A stretch of 64,000 bases of DNA from Flectonema sp. DT1601. Taxonomy: Eukaryota > Euglenozoa > Diplonemea > Diplonemida > Diplonemidae. Each line of letters begins with the position of its first letter. Position 1 is the first letter of the stretch. Under the pieces are notes generated by a model. It was not told the DNA's origin, ran no database searches, and was given only the letters and a program-made list of their open reading frames with translations. The stretch covers positions 1,122,501 to 1,186,500 of the forward strand of contig OZ025781.1 of NCBI GenBank assembly GCA_964019425.1, written 5' to 3'. The position numbers and the translations under genes were made by a program. Of this stretch, positions 1-11,950 are shown piece after piece.

Positions 1-238
1 TGGTGCTGCGATCTTGTGCCCACCATGGATGTAAACCATATCCGACCATCACTCCTGGTATTGATTTTTTTTCTAAGTTTTGCATTGCTGTCCAATTCTC
101 TTCGTGAATACCACAAATTAACTGACGATGACTTCTCACGTCCTTCAGATCTCCATCGATTGGTAAATGACAATGGGAGTCAAATAAACCTTTAACCAAC
201 ATCACTCCTCCCTCAGCACTACCAGTACTTTTTTTCAT
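1..238 (-). CDS. TatD-family metal-dependent hydrolase, N-terminal part
   Basis: The first 79 codons of a gene that runs off the left edge. The peptide has the TatD signature D-S-H-C-H-L at residues 20-25, whose two histidines (H22, H24) bind metal, and G-Y-G-L-H-P-W-W at 66-73, where TatD enzymes have their conserved G-L-H-P. TatD proteins are TIM-barrel 3'-5' exonucleases or deoxyribonucleases used in DNA repair and in apoptotic DNA degradation. The chosen start is the first ATG of the open frame. A second Met at residue 13 is possible. Just upstream lies a very long T-run (plus strand), so the leader is extremely A-rich on the coding strand. Only the N-terminus is visible, so the remaining catalytic residues cannot be checked. 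Confidence 0.72.
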   Translation of the reverse strand, partial: MKKSTGSAEGGVMLVKGLFDSHCHLPIDGDLKDVRSHRQLICGIHEENWTAMQNLEKKSIPGVMVGYGLHPWWAQDRST

Positions 239-311
239 ATAAGAAATAATCTTCTTTTTTTTTTTTTTTTTTTTTTTTTTTTCCCTTCTTTTTTGTTTTG
301 ATTTTCACAAC

Positions 312-342
<31 letters not shown>

Positions 343-2212
343 AACTTAACCACTAAGACTATCGTGTACGTTTCAAGTCTGAAACGAGAAACTCATTCGT
401 GGCAACTTCACGAAAATAAAATTATTGACAAAAAGGGGTTCTTATTATGCTAGGAGTGCTGTCTGTTTGAATGAAAGAAAAAACACTTTATTACAATATT
501 GCATATCAAACACTTCCGATAGCGTAGTTGTTTTCATCAAAAAGAGAAAAATTCTGCTACGAAAAACAGTTAAATATTTCCTGTGTGACGGTTGTCAACA
601 GTGAAGTGAGCAAAACTTTTTTTTTTTTTTTTTTCAATATTGCTAGTACGCAAGCAGAGACCTAAATTAAATTCCTCCTTGCTTATGACAATTCAGTCCA
701 GGGAAAAAAAACTGGAGGGGTGAGAGAGAAAAAAAAGGGGGGAAGGTTTGCAGGTTCGCTTACGAAATTACCACCCCAGAACTTAGCGACTAACATCAGA
801 GTTCTTGACTAATAGCTCAGCTCTGTAATGACACGGAGATATCGTCTATTTAGCACACATTTGAAAACCATTTAAATTTTCAAATTGTTTTTTTTTTTTT
901 TCAGATTTAGAATTTTTTTTTTAAGGTAGGTTCAGAAGCGAATTTATTATTCTCTCCTTTTTCACACAATATATAAAAGATTGAGAAAAAAAAACGTTAC
1001 AGTTCGTTACAATTCGTTACAATTACCGCAGCTTTCAAAAGCGTTCAACTCTGCCGAGTCAAGCTAGCTAGTTCAGATGAAAATCCATAGCGTTGTGCCA
1101 TCGAGAATAAGAGAGAGTAGGGGGCGACAATACGACTACAATCTATTTTTAATTCACCCATTGTGTAATTTAAAAATTTAAAAAAAAAAAAAAAAAAAAA
1201 GACAACTGCGTCAGTGTCCAGACGATAGGGCGGGGAGGTATAAAAAAAAAAAAAAAAAAGATTGTTCTTTTTTTTTTTACACGTTAAAAGAAAAATGACG
1301 AGAGATAAAGTTAAGCGAAACATGCTCAAGTCACTTACACGAAAAGAAATATAATAATTTATTCAAGTTCCCGTAGTAAACAGGGTTCATATTATTTTAT
1401 TTCTACATTTTAATTTAATGAGCGAAGAAGTAATTTTGAGCACCAAATCACAACGAAATATGTTATGGTTGCTCGATATTAAGATTACAAACAAAAAGAA
1501 GTGCAACGAACGCGTCATCGCAGATCAGTTTATGAACATCACAGCAAGCGGGACTTTCGCTGCCAACGTTCATTAGGAATTAGACAGTTCTTTCTTAGAT
1601 TTCGGTACATGAGAGCTACAAAAAAGCCAATTATGTGAAGCTAGAATAAAAAAAAAAAGCATCGATAAAAGTGAAGGGAACGACGATGAGCACAGTAAAA
1701 ACGCAGCAGCCGATGCTGACAGACAGGAACTTTCCCGCCTGAATGCACACTACATTATCTCAAAATGAACAAAAGAGAGGGGGAAAAAAAAACACAAGAA
1801 GACAGAACAAGATCAAAAAGAAACGAAACCGACACTAGTAGTGAACAACACTTACTAGGCTTGATTGGTTCACACATTTTAACATATAAAACACAAACAC
1901 CACAACAGAGACCAGAAAGATTGAACTCTTCCGATCAATAATTTGAATGAAAAAAAAAAAGAAAATTGTATAAACTTATGAAGGGAGGGATCTTTGCCTA
2001 CTCGCTACCCCAAACGGCCGTTTAAAAAACTACAAAACGAACCTGCCGAATACTCAAACAATTCATCGACTTGCGTAAAAGGAAAACAAGCATTTACAAT
2101 CACAATAAAATAAAAGTGCGGATCTTAAGTATTGAAGTAGAGGTTCAGTACTAGAACACCTTTTGTCACTACCGTACGCTGAACGTAACGTAGAATTACC
2201 GAATGTGAGTTA
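239..2212. other. Gene-free spacer with homopolymer runs
   Basis: About 2 kb between the ThDP enzyme gene and the TatD gene. It contains many A and T runs (T-run near 249-282, A-run near 305-340, others near 890, 1180 and 1240). I see no open frame that resembles a protein, no tRNA and no strong hairpin. The right-hand part should be the 3' untranslated region of the ThDP enzyme gene. Confidence 0.5.
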
Positions 2213-3971
2213 CTATAAACAAGCTTCTATTAGGAACGGGCCGTCGTGTTTCAACGCCGTTTCAAAGTTTTTGTGAAAATCCTCGCATGTCGTCACCTTG
2301 ACAGCCTCAACACCAAAACCCTTCGCGATAGAAACCCAATCAATGTCTGGTTCTCCTAAGTTAGTGAGACTCTTGGCTGCTGATCCAGTTTGACTCAATT
2401 TTTGTTTATTTTGTTCTATTTTTAATATTTGATATACTTTATTAGAACAAATGACTGTGGTCACGTTGAGCTGTTAATTATTTTATTATGTTCAGTATTT
2501 AACTAGTTGAGAATAACAAAAAGATTCTACAGAAGAGGAGGCATACCTTTTCTCGAGCTTGTGTCCAGAGTGCTTGCACTGTGTAAAGACCTGACCCGTC
2601 TGCTTGAAAGTTCACAACTCTTCTGTTTGGACACGCAATAGCAGCTCCGGTAGCCAGGGGTGGACCTTGCCCGATTGCCCCTCCAGTTAAAGTCAGGTGA
2701 GAGAACGACGGACATGATTGAGAAGCTTGCCAGTAGCTGCCTCCAGAAGTCAGAGATTCATCGATGAGAATCGTTCCCTATTTTAGTGTTTGGGGTTTTT
2801 GATAATAATTTAACTCTTCAACAACAACTAATAAACATACCTCTGGTTGTGAATTAGCAATACAACTACACAGTTTTGAAGGGTTCAACTTACCCTTTGG
2901 GTAGTTAGGAAGTTTTTGTTTTGATTGTTGAGATGATTCAACTTTCAATTCGTCAGCAATGTATTTCAGAGCACCAGGAACGTCGTGGGTGTCGATCTCA
3001 ATAATTGATTGTGTGGTGTAGTCAACTAGTTCACTTATCATGTCATCATATCCAAACATAGCAACAGGTACTCGAGCACCAATAAAAATAATACTACTGA
3101 ATTTACGTAACTCTTTCTGTGCGTCGTTAGGAAAGTAGGCCAATCGATGAACTGCAGGAAGATCACCACCTCTGTCAATTCTCGCAAAAGCATTTTCACA
3201 CATCAATGTAGCACCAGTAGCAGTAGATATAGAACCTGCAATCTCAAGGGAAGGGGACCACAGTCCTCGACCTCCTACAAATAAACAACATTTCTTACCA
3301 TCAGTAGTAAGAGTTTTAATAGCAGAAGACACATTTTGAATACTTGAATTATCCCCCACAGTGGTATCTGCTTGGATTGCTGCGGCAAAGACATTTCCTT
3401 CAGAAATACTTCCATAACCAAATGTAGGAGATTGGACTTCTTCTGCTACAGTTCCCCTTTCAGCAGCAACATTCTGAGGTACTACTAATGTTGAGATTCT
3501 TGAAGCACCTGATCGAATTTCCGCAGATGCAGAGAGTGCATCAGTGCAGATGGTAGCAACGTCTCCTCTATTGTTTATTGTGAAGACTTTCTTTGATACC
3601 GCACTTGCAAGTCCTTCGATGTCCATTCCAAGAAGAGGATCAGCCTTTCGATGCCAAGTCGACATCTCACCGATGATATTAATAATTGGTGACCCTGCTC
3701 TTCTAGCATTGTGTAAGTTGGCTATTCCATTTGATAGACCTACTCCCAAGTGGAGGAGTGTTGCAGAAGGTTTACCAGTCATTCTTCCATAACCGTCTGC
3801 TGCACCAGTTACGACATTCTCATGAAGACCTAACACAGCTCTAAAGTCACCAACTGTGTCTAGGGCTTCAACAATAGACATTTCTGTGGTACCAGGATTA
3901 GCAAACATAACTTTCACTCCTCCATCATTCAAGGACTTTACTACCTGCTCAGCTCCAGTCAAGGAGCTCAT
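2213..3971 (-). CDS. Acetolactate-synthase-like thiamine diphosphate enzyme (3 exons)
   Basis: A 539-aa enzyme of the acetolactate synthase / benzoylformate decarboxylase superfamily, closest in feel to the bacterial stand-alone 'acetolactate synthase large subunit' group. Exons are 3971-2841, 2777-2547 and 2470-2213. Both introns (63 and 76 nt) start GTATG and end AG, and the frame resumes exactly. N-terminal PYR domain: F-A-N-P-G-T-T-E at 23-30, and the cofactor-activating glutamate E51 in [14 protein letters not shown]-terminal PP domain: [14 protein letters not shown] near 436-449 followed by [10 protein letters not shown], the ThDP/Mg motif. No targeting peptide is obvious. A pyrimidine-rich AG acceptor lies 24 nt upstream of the ATG. 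The true substrate (pyruvate or another 2-oxo acid) cannot be told. The family suggests an old transfer from bacteria, after which introns were gained. Confidence 0.85.
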
Positions 3972-4113
3972 TTCGTTTTAGTGGATAATCTTTTACTGTT
4001 TGTGGAGAAATAATTAGATAAAGAATTTGTCATTATCAACTTCCCCGATACCAAAACTACTATGTTGGTAGTTTTTAAGATACAATTGTTGGCAAAAAAA
4101 AAAAAAAAAAACA

Positions 4114-4114
4114 T

Positions 4115-4141
<27 letters not shown>
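4114..4141. repeat. (GA)n microsatellite
   Basis: Fourteen GA units in the spacer between the coiled-coil gene and the ThDP enzyme gene, next to an A-run. On the transcribed strand it is a CT tract, so it could serve as the long polypyrimidine element used in trans-splicing of the downstream gene, whose start is about 140 nt further on. Confidence 0.85.
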
Positions 4142-4145
<4 letters not shown>

Positions 4146-4179
4146 ATATATATTAAGTTACAATATCAAATACAATAAT

Positions 4180-6157
4180 TTACGCACGGGTGATGAATGG
4201 AGATCCGTGCTCAATTTTATTTGGACTTCCTCGAGGTGATATTGGTAATTTTCGTTGAAGTTTTGTCAAATTTGAAACCAAAACTAACTCTTCAGGCAGA
4301 GGTGACGGCAACCCAATTAAAGCACCCGGCTCACCCGATGGAGACAACGCATGAGCTATCACAATTCCATGAACATTTAACAAAGCTGCGTTGCTATGTT
4401 TATTAATAGCAACTGGTGATCCAATCGGAAGAGTCAAAAGAAGGTGATTACGCATCTGATCTTCACCTGTTCCCTTATTTAAAGATAGCGGCATCGTAGG
4501 AGGAGTAACAGGAAGAGGTAACGTATTAAGTTGATTAGTGAGTTCATTTACTCTGAGTTGAAGATCAGCATTTGTCGCTGCAGTTTGATGCAATTCTTGT
4601 GATAGTAAGTCTTTAGCGAGGATGTTACTCTCAAAGGATGTCAGTCGATGTTTCAACAGAGCTGATTCAGAATTACTCAAATCACATTTTTCTCTAAGTG
4701 TTGAACATTCCAATCGAATTGTATCTCTGTCAGCATTCGCTTTACGAAGCTCATCAGTTGTTGCTTGAAGAACTGATTGTATTCTGTTTAATTCATTGCT
4801 TTGATGAGTTTGCTGTTCCTGATATTGTCTTGTCTTTATTGAATACTGTTTAGAATCGCTTTCAGCTTTTCGTATTATGAGTTCCATTTCGTTGGTTAGC
4901 TTTTCAACCATTACCTCACCATCCATCAGTTCATTTTCAAATGTTCTGTTACGGACTCTTAAAAAGTTAAGTTCATCTCGTTCTGTTTCATTCTTTTGAT
5001 CGATACCAATTTTTAGATTTTCATTTGCGATTCTCAATTCTGTTATCGTTGCTTCACATTCTGATAGTTGCCTTGCCTTGTCAGCTTCAACTGCTTCTTT
5101 TGCCTGCGTGTTTAGTTATTTTAATCGTGGTTTGCTGATACTAATTAAGATTGATAATTAAAATAATTAAACACACCGATGCAGCAGCTTCCATTCTTGA
5201 GTTGCCCTTCAGCTGCAATGCCTCAACAGCTTCTCGTGCTATTTTCAACTGAGCTTCGTATGAAGAGATCCGCGCGTTGTGGTTAGTCAACAGAAGATCA
5301 CACTCTTCAGTTTTAGCACAGAGATCAGCATCTTGTCGTTTAGACATCTGTTTTTGGTTTATAATAAGAATGGTTTTACACTACAAAGTAAATAACAGGC
5401 TATAATAACATACCTGTTTCACAGATGACAACACATGACATGCCCTATCAATATCAATCCAAGTAGGAAGGATAACAGTCGCACAGTCATCAACGTCAAG
5501 AAGTATTTGAACTGATGCCCAAAGCCGTTCAAGTAAAGATTGAGAGTTTCCGTTTATCTCTCTGTCATCACATATCACTTCTAAATGCTTGACTCGGTCT
5601 TTAAGACGACTGTTCTCCTTGACGACTTCATCACTGACTGGCTGACCATCACATAAGAATTCAAGATTCTTTATTCTGTCTAACAAGTGACGATTCTCTT
5701 TTTCTAATTCTTCAACTCTCCGAGTATCGTTGTCTGTCGGTCGTGGAGATGGTACTCGAGATTGCCGACGTGGGCTTATCTTATTATTGGCTTCCAACTG
5801 CTGTTGTAACTGTGAAATAATTTCCTTTAATTGCGCATTTTCATTATCGAAAGCTGCGGGTTGCTGTAACTGCGGTACAGGAGAAGCAGCTCTCTGAGAT
5901 TGTCCTTCTTTACGAAGCTTGGCAATTTCTTGTGAAGCAACTTCACGTTGAGCTCTTAATTCTTCCTTAGTGAGGGCTACTTCTTTCATTAGTTTTCTGT
6001 TGTTTGTTTCACTCTCGTGAAGACCTCTTTCTAATGTTACTTTTAATACCTCCAACTGCTGCATTGATCTTCTCATATGACATAACTGTGCTAAGGCATC
6101 ATTCATAGTACCAGCAGCGCGAATCATATCGCCTGGTCCCTGGACGATTACTTCCAT
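4180..6157 (-). CDS. Coiled-coil protein (3 exons), function unknown
   Basis: A 612-aa protein. Exons are 6157-5414, 5347-5177 and 5103-4180, and introns are 66 and 73 nt (donors GTATGT and GTGTGT). I chose the ATG at 6157 because a TTCTATACAG acceptor lies just upstream, although the open frame continues further. Most of the chain is heptad-rich, with Glu/Lys/Leu/Gln helices from about 30 to 500. A basic linker 'SPRRQSRVPSPRP' interrupts it, and two related segments (K-N-L-E-F-L-C-D and K-H-L-E-V-I-C-D-D) suggest an internal duplication. The tail is Pro/Ser-rich. There is no membrane segment or enzyme motif. A cytoskeletal, basal-body or scaffold role would fit such a protein but is not shown. 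Confidence 0.75.
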
Positions 6158-6451
6158 AACTGAGAGGCTCCTATATTTGCGTATCTGTATAGAATGAAAA
6201 ATAATAACACAAATAAAAATATGTCCTAGGCTATAGTGGTTATCTAGTTCTATTAAACGGTGGGTGAAATTAAAAAAAAAACAAAAAAAAAAAAAAAATC
6301 TAACAAAGAGAAGTATAAAAATATAGTACAAAAGTCTATAAGTATGTGTTTGTAAGCCAATTAACTCGTAAAAAGAATGAAGCAGATCTAACCTGCGTGA
6401 TTAACGTGGCACTTACCACGAAAAAAATAAAAAAGATGAAACCATTCTTAC

Positions 6452-8521
6452 TCAAGGTTCTTCTTCATTATGTTCAACAGCCGCTAATTGTGGTGAATTG
6501 TTTATTTGATTGCTGTCTCGATGAAGAATCTTTTTGACAACTTTCTCAGCAAAAGATTGCTCCGGCACGTTGAACTCAAATTCTGGTTCGTCAGATTTTT
6601 CTGTCGGTCTGTTTTAGTTGTGTTTAAATACTATGACATATCGAAAAGTTTAATTAATTTAAACATACTGATGAAGTGAGTACTGAGTCTCTGCCCAGAA
6701 TTGACCTCGAGCTCCTTCTACTCCAGTCTGACAGGCCCAATTTGGTTCGTCTGGTTTCGGTTGATCAGAAACGTCTTTTAAAATAGCGTCTTCATCAGGA
6801 ATTCTCCGAAGGCTTCTCTTCTTAGCAGGAAGACGGACTAATGGTGCTTTTTTAGCTTGTTTTTTTATCGACTTCGTCTGTTTGCTACATTCCTTGGTTG
6901 TTTCAGAAAGTTCAGCAGGTGGCTTACGCTGCCTTGTGGGAGCAGGCTTTGATTTTTTACCAGCCGGTTTCCTCTTTGCACGAGTCTTTTTGGGTTCATC
7001 TTCCTCATCGTCACTGCTGGTAATAAGTCTTTTCCTTGATCTCTTTGGTGGGGGTTGATGATCTTTTGATTTCTTACTCTTCTCAAGTTTATTTTTAACA
7101 AGTTTGTTTTGGGCACGCTTGTAACTTGAACCACTTCCGCCTTGCTTCTTCCAAGCAAGGAGTGTGATGCGCTCTGTGTCTATTTCTGGTGAAGATGGCT
7201 GCTTAGGAGACTCCAAAGGCGGATCTGGTATAGCCAAATTCTCAGTCGCATTTTTTAATAGCGTGAGAGGATCTGTGCCCTCATCACTTATTTCAGATTT
7301 AGATCTTTTTTTCGCAGGTATTGAGTTGGTTTGTTTTCTTTTTGCTTTCGATCTCTCAGAAGACTCACTAGAGCTAGAGCTAGAGCTGGAGTCAGAACTG
7401 GCATCACTGACGGCTATTTCGTCCGTAATTATAATTCTCTTTCTCAATGGTTTTGGTTTTGGTTTTCGTCTAACTTTTTTTTTATCATCATTCGAACTGA
7501 CGTTCTTAGCCTTCGGTTTAGAATTGATAACAGGTTCTATATTTGTTATGTCTTTTTCCCTCTTTACGTATGTTTCATTATCACTAAGAGGTTTGTCGTT
7601 GCTTGACGTCTCAAGTTTTTTTCTGATACTATTTATTAACGAGTCGTTATCAATATCGTCTCTTTGATGTGATGATTTCATTCCACCGGAATGATAATTA
7701 TCGTTGATCGGTGAGCAGATTCTTTGTGGCGAAGAATCAAGCTGTCGACGAATACTTTTAATTAACGAATCGTCATCAGTTTCACAATCTGTTTTATTAT
7801 TTGAAATGTCCTGTAGTTGAGAAACATCATGATTAGAGTGAAATGAATCACCGCATTCGAGATCAGTCGATGGCGACTGCAACTGTTGTTTAACCGTTCC
7901 TATAAAGTTATCAGAGCTTGACAATGAGACAGATGCTCTTTCTTTGTAATTAGAATTTGATTTGGTACTTTTTGAAGCACCAGAAACAGGTGTTTCACTG
8001 CACCGATTCCTCATATGACGATACTTACGTCTCTGCAAGATCGATTCTCTAGCAGTTGGACTTTCCTCATCATAAGTTAGTGATTTAGGTTGGACGTCTT
8101 CATCAGAGCTGTATACTGCTGGACAGTTTGGTTTTAAAACAGAAGGGATATCTGCTGTTAGTTTCTTAATAACTTCTAAGTCGTCTTGATTGAGAGGTGT
8201 AGGAGGTAGTGTCATTGGAGACTTCACAATCCCACTTCCCAAATCAATCCAATTCGGGACACTTGCTAAACTCATGCTGCGATTAGCCTCCCTCAATTCC
8301 TCTATTTCAATTTCTTTTCTCGCACTGAGAGTTAATCTTGCCTGCCAGTCAGGGCTCTCTGCGCTAAGAGTCGGCGATGATTGCCAACTCGGTCTCTGTT
8401 TTCGTACAGGACTTCGAACTGGTGACTTCCTTGGCGTTGATGCATCACTACCACTGTCTAAGTCATCGTTTGCTATCTTTTGTATTAATACCTTCCCTCC
8501 TCGATATCCTCTATATCTCAT
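6452..8521 (-). CDS. Basic, disordered Ser/Lys-rich protein (2 exons)
   Basis: A 669-aa protein with exons 8521-6669 and 6608-6452. The 60-nt intron runs GTATGT...AACAG and the frame resumes at Q|P. The tail read from exon 2 is acidic (PTEKSDEPEFEF...EEEP). Residues 1-120 contain S-P-x-R-S-P-V-R repeats. The middle has repeated D-D-x-S-L-I-x-S-I-R-x-x-L units at least three times, a short linear motif duplicated within the chain. From about 350 onward there are dense KR/SK clusters (RRKPKPKPLRKR, KKSRKRL), several looking like nuclear localisation signals, and a run of serines. This composition fits a chromatin or RNA-associated nuclear protein, but no folded domain is recognised. A TAACAG acceptor sits just upstream of the ATG. 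Confidence 0.75.
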
Positions 8522-9661
8522 ATTGTGTCTTAGCTGTTATTCAACCAAAGGTTATCATTTTACTTTGGTTTACCTCTTTAAAGTAAACAAAAAACACGAC
8601 ACAGATGACTTATAAATAGCATATAAGAATAGGTAGCAAGTACGACACCATATGAAAAGATCGAAAAAAGAAAAATAAACTTTTTTATGTTCGTACACTA
8701 CACCAAAATGGCTAATAACACGAGAGAGGAAGGAGTAAATACGAAAAGACTTGAGAACTATCAAGCTCATGTTTTTGTTTTTTACAAATTCAAGGAGTAT
8801 ATAGAGAGGTATGTATGACCAGTCTCACTTGGCACAAACTAAATAACTTTTTTTTTGTGTCAAAGCTCAGAAATGACCACGACATCAGATAATATAAGAG
8901 AGAGAAAGGGGTAAATGCTAACGGTAAAATTAATTTATGGTTTCTTTCAAAAGTGTAAGTGAAAATAAGAGAGAACAAGGTTTAACAAAAGATATCTCAT
9001 TTTTTAGTAATATAAATTGAACTCAATTTATGAAACTACTTCGACTTTTAGAAACTTCCATCAGTCGGTGTGGACTCAACGATTACAACAAACCAAAACT
9101 ACAAATAAAAAAGAAAAGGCATCTGCGGCTGATGCGGACTTTATGTACAAAAAAAAAAAAGAAAAAAAAAAAAAAAAAATCACCGATAATTGCGAGTGAC
9201 CGAAAGAGGATAATGGATACGAGATCCCAGGTAGTAATCAAGTCAAATACATACTAAATATACTGCTTGAATAACGTGCATTAATCGTCAGTATATCCTC
9301 TGGTTGATAGTTGAGGAGACTGAGATGCTTTTTATTTAATAGTAAAAAGAAATGATTACTAGAAAGTATAACGAAATTGGTTGGCACACAACTGTCACTC
9401 AACTTGTGTTTAAAAAAAAGAAAAAAACGATTGATATCGCCTGATCGAAAATTATAAAGAGAGAGAAGAAAAAAAAAAATGACAAAAAAACTGTACTCAG
9501 GCTTTTTGTTTTTCTTGTGCACAAAAAACCCAATAAAGGTGTTAAGTGTGGTTACGATGCTACGATTCTCTGAATCGGTACAAAAAAAAAAAAAAAAAAA
9601 AACGAGGAGAGGAAAAAAATGATAATAAAAAAGCAGGCGGAGGAATTTAAAAAAAAAAAAA

Positions 9662-9796
9662 GGGAAAACCCCTAATCCGAACACAAAAGTTTCCGAAACC
9701 GCCGGATTTTTTTTTAACCGTCGAGGCTACAAGGCACTTTTTTTGTATAGAGTTGGCGGTTTCGGAAAATTTTGTGCCTGGATTAGAGGTTTTCCC
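9662..9796. repeat. Short inverted-repeat (MITE-like) element
   Basis: Left arm 9662-9703 and right arm 9755-9796 are 42-nt near-perfect inverted repeats (about 5 mismatches), each beginning or ending in GGGAAAAC. A 51-nt AT-rich loop separates them. The whole is embedded between A-runs. The size and architecture suit a miniature inverted-repeat transposable element or a long RNA hairpin. A target-site duplication cannot be judged because both flanks are poly-A. Confidence 0.75.
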
Positions 9797-9986
9797 AAAA
9801 AAAAAAAAAAAAAAAAACGAATTAATGACCGAAGTTTACTACTTTTTCGATTGAAAGCAGGTTCGTAATTTCGGAGCGGGTGCTTCAGGAATCGGATAAT
9901 TATCAGAAACCCGTCACTAACTAAGCTTATCACAACTAAACGAACAAGTGCAGGGCAACTGATGAAATAAAGTTAGTAGTAGTAAT

Positions 9987-10040
9987 AATAATTATCAGCC
10001 AATTAAAAAAAAAAATCAAATGCAAAAATTCGACAAAATG
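9987..10040 (+). repeat. Degenerate fragment of dispersed repeat family 1
   Basis: It begins AATAATTATCAG-C-CAAT and then runs through an A-run to an AAATTCGACAAAA-like stretch. That matches the first part of the better copies at 10325 and 34735. It is only the 5' section of the unit and is weakly conserved. Confidence 0.4.
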
Positions 10041-10324
10041 AGTGGGGGCTGAGTTATGTTTATGGGGAATGAATAATAAAAAAAATTTCCACTCAAAGTA
10101 AAAGAAAAGTATTCATTTATGCAGTTTCCTAACATCAATGGGTAATAGAATATGTGGTTTCAGGAGCCTTAATCTTATACTACTTGTCCCTTTTTAGGCC
10201 TTCATCAGTAAGTTCTAAGGGACTCCATTCTATGTTGAAGTTGTTATCGTTCTAAGATAAAAATTCATCGAAGCTCGCGCCAAGATAGGGCTAGCAATGC
10301 TTATTTGCTGGCCTTAGTCAGTAT

Positions 10325-10465
10325 AAATAATTATCAGTCAATCAAAAAACGGGCGGGAAAATTCAATCGAATTCAAAAGTTCGTAAAACAACAAACAAAT
10401 AATAATTAAATTTCAGCTGAAATTAAAAAATCTTTCTTCGGACCGTTCCCCTTACCAGCCCTCTT
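10325..10465 (+). repeat. Dispersed repeat family 1, copy 1
   Basis: It shares with 34735-34858 an opening AATAATTATCAGTCA, a middle with ACAACAAACAAA, and an ending TCTTTCTTCGGACC-TTCCCC then AGCCCTCTTCAGC. Copy 1 carries roughly 20 extra bases in the middle. A partial third copy of the terminal section lies near 48398. No open frame is conserved, so it is a non-coding interspersed repeat of unknown class. Confidence 0.65.
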
Positions 10466-11766
10466 CAGCCTTCAAGCCTTAGTTAGTTAGCAAAATACAG
10501 AACTGATGACTACGAGGGGTCTGGGTAGCCTGCAACAATCGTGAAGATTGCAACTTTAATGATTTGAGAGTGGGGAGGGGAAGGTGAAAAAAATAAAAAA
10601 TCTTTTTTTATTGTATATAGCATCTATCCTTACAACACGACCATATGTGCCATATGCCCACATACCACGAAAGAAAATAGAAACCCCCCCGGAACAGTAC
10701 CGAGGATCGTTAACCCCCATTTGTCCAAAGCATTATAATTGGACTGTGGGCTTACCGAAAAGTTTTTGAAAAGTACCACATAAATCGGCAGCACATAGCC
10801 ATATCACTCAGCAAGAAATGAAAACAAGAGGAGGTCAATTTAAGGTCATAACTGCGCCAGACCTGTTACGACAACATTGATTATTCTATGTGAATGTATA
10901 AAACCTCAGCAAGGGAGTTATACCCTCATACAGAATCATTAATGCCGTCGTACAGAATTTCAATCTCGTTCTCACTCTGAGGCATGAAGCCTTCAGTGAT
11001 GACACGTTAAAAAAAAAAAAATTAAAAAAAGTGATTTGCACAACAGCAAAGGTATACACGTCAAACACCAGCAACGTCAGCAGTTTTCATGTTCACGCCG
11101 AGTGCACAGTGATATCAAAGAAAAAATAGTTTTCACAAGCGTGCAAAAGTGGTCTTAAAACTTGCATAAGGGAATAACGAAAATTCCAAAAAAAAAAAAA
11201 AAAAAAAACGTAATAATATCAAATAAGGACAAGATTGGAAGCACTGAAATTTTCCAAGTGAACCACGAAAGTCGTCGTTATAAAAAGTTAACAAAGTCCA
11301 GAACAGATGACTGTGGGTGATATTTTACTAACTGACTGTGGGGTCTGAGTAACCTGCTGGTGAAAACAAGAAAAGAATGGTGATGGAGAGAGAGGAAGGG
11401 TGACAATGGAGAAAAACAAAATATTTCTTCCATTTTATAAAATATTTCTTCATTTGAATTCGTCAATGGCTATACCTCGTAAGATTTCTTATTGGGTATA
11501 GTGACTCATCTAATCTATTGTCGGAATTAAAACATGAAACTACCTTTAAAAAAAAAGTAAAAGATAACCGACGAGAAGCAGTAGTAGGTATGCTGCAGAA
11601 AGTCGGGTAAAACACCTAACTGCGAAAGTAACAATGTCGTAACTCAGAAAAGTGGACTACATTCACTCACTTCCTTTGGTTAATTTTTGACAAATCAAAA
11701 ATTCAAAAAAAATTTTCAAAAAAAAAAAAAAAACTACTTTAAAAAAACTGGTAGGTCTTGAGAACA

Positions 11767-11938
11767 AAAAAGAATTGGCTTTAACTTCAACTATACAGAA
11801 AATAATGATATAACACTGTGGTTTTTTGTTTGTGCACGAAACCGTGAACCGACTTAAACTGATAAAGCTAAAGGAGGTTTACGTGTGCTGCCAACATTCT
11901 TTTTCGTTCTTACAATACTTGTTAAATGCAAAAAAAAT
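11767..11938. repeat. Dispersed repeat family 2, copy A
   Basis: About 170 nt that reappears at 40470-40645 with over 90% identity by eye, including the block AGCTAAAGGAGGTTTACGTG and the hairpin CACG-GTTT-CGTG. Both copies share orientation and lie downstream of a gene's stop codon: this one 13 nt past the CaaX-protein gene, the other about 250 nt past the cyclase-like gene. It could be a mobile repeat, a shared 3' processing element or a small RNA gene. Confidence 0.75.
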
Positions 11939-11950
11939 CCACACAAATAT

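Larger units (their letters stand above)
8522..11950. other. Gene-free spacer with repeats
   Basis: A 3.4 kb spacer upstream of the basic protein gene. It holds an inverted-repeat element (9662-9796), two related dispersed repeat pieces (near 9987 and 10325) and one copy of a 170-nt conserved repeat (11767-11938), all listed separately. It also has many A/T runs. Small open frames such as the plus-strand one at 10584-10769 have no recognisable domain and a composition like the spacer, so I do not call them. Confidence 0.55.

Noticed and set aside
7164-7667. 167-codon plus-strand frame opposite the basic protein
   Set aside because: Antisense shadow of Ser/Asp-rich codons, with no support of its own.
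10200-10240. CTGATGA on the minus strand as a hammerhead ribozyme core
   Set aside because: No GAAA follows a paired stem II at the required position.
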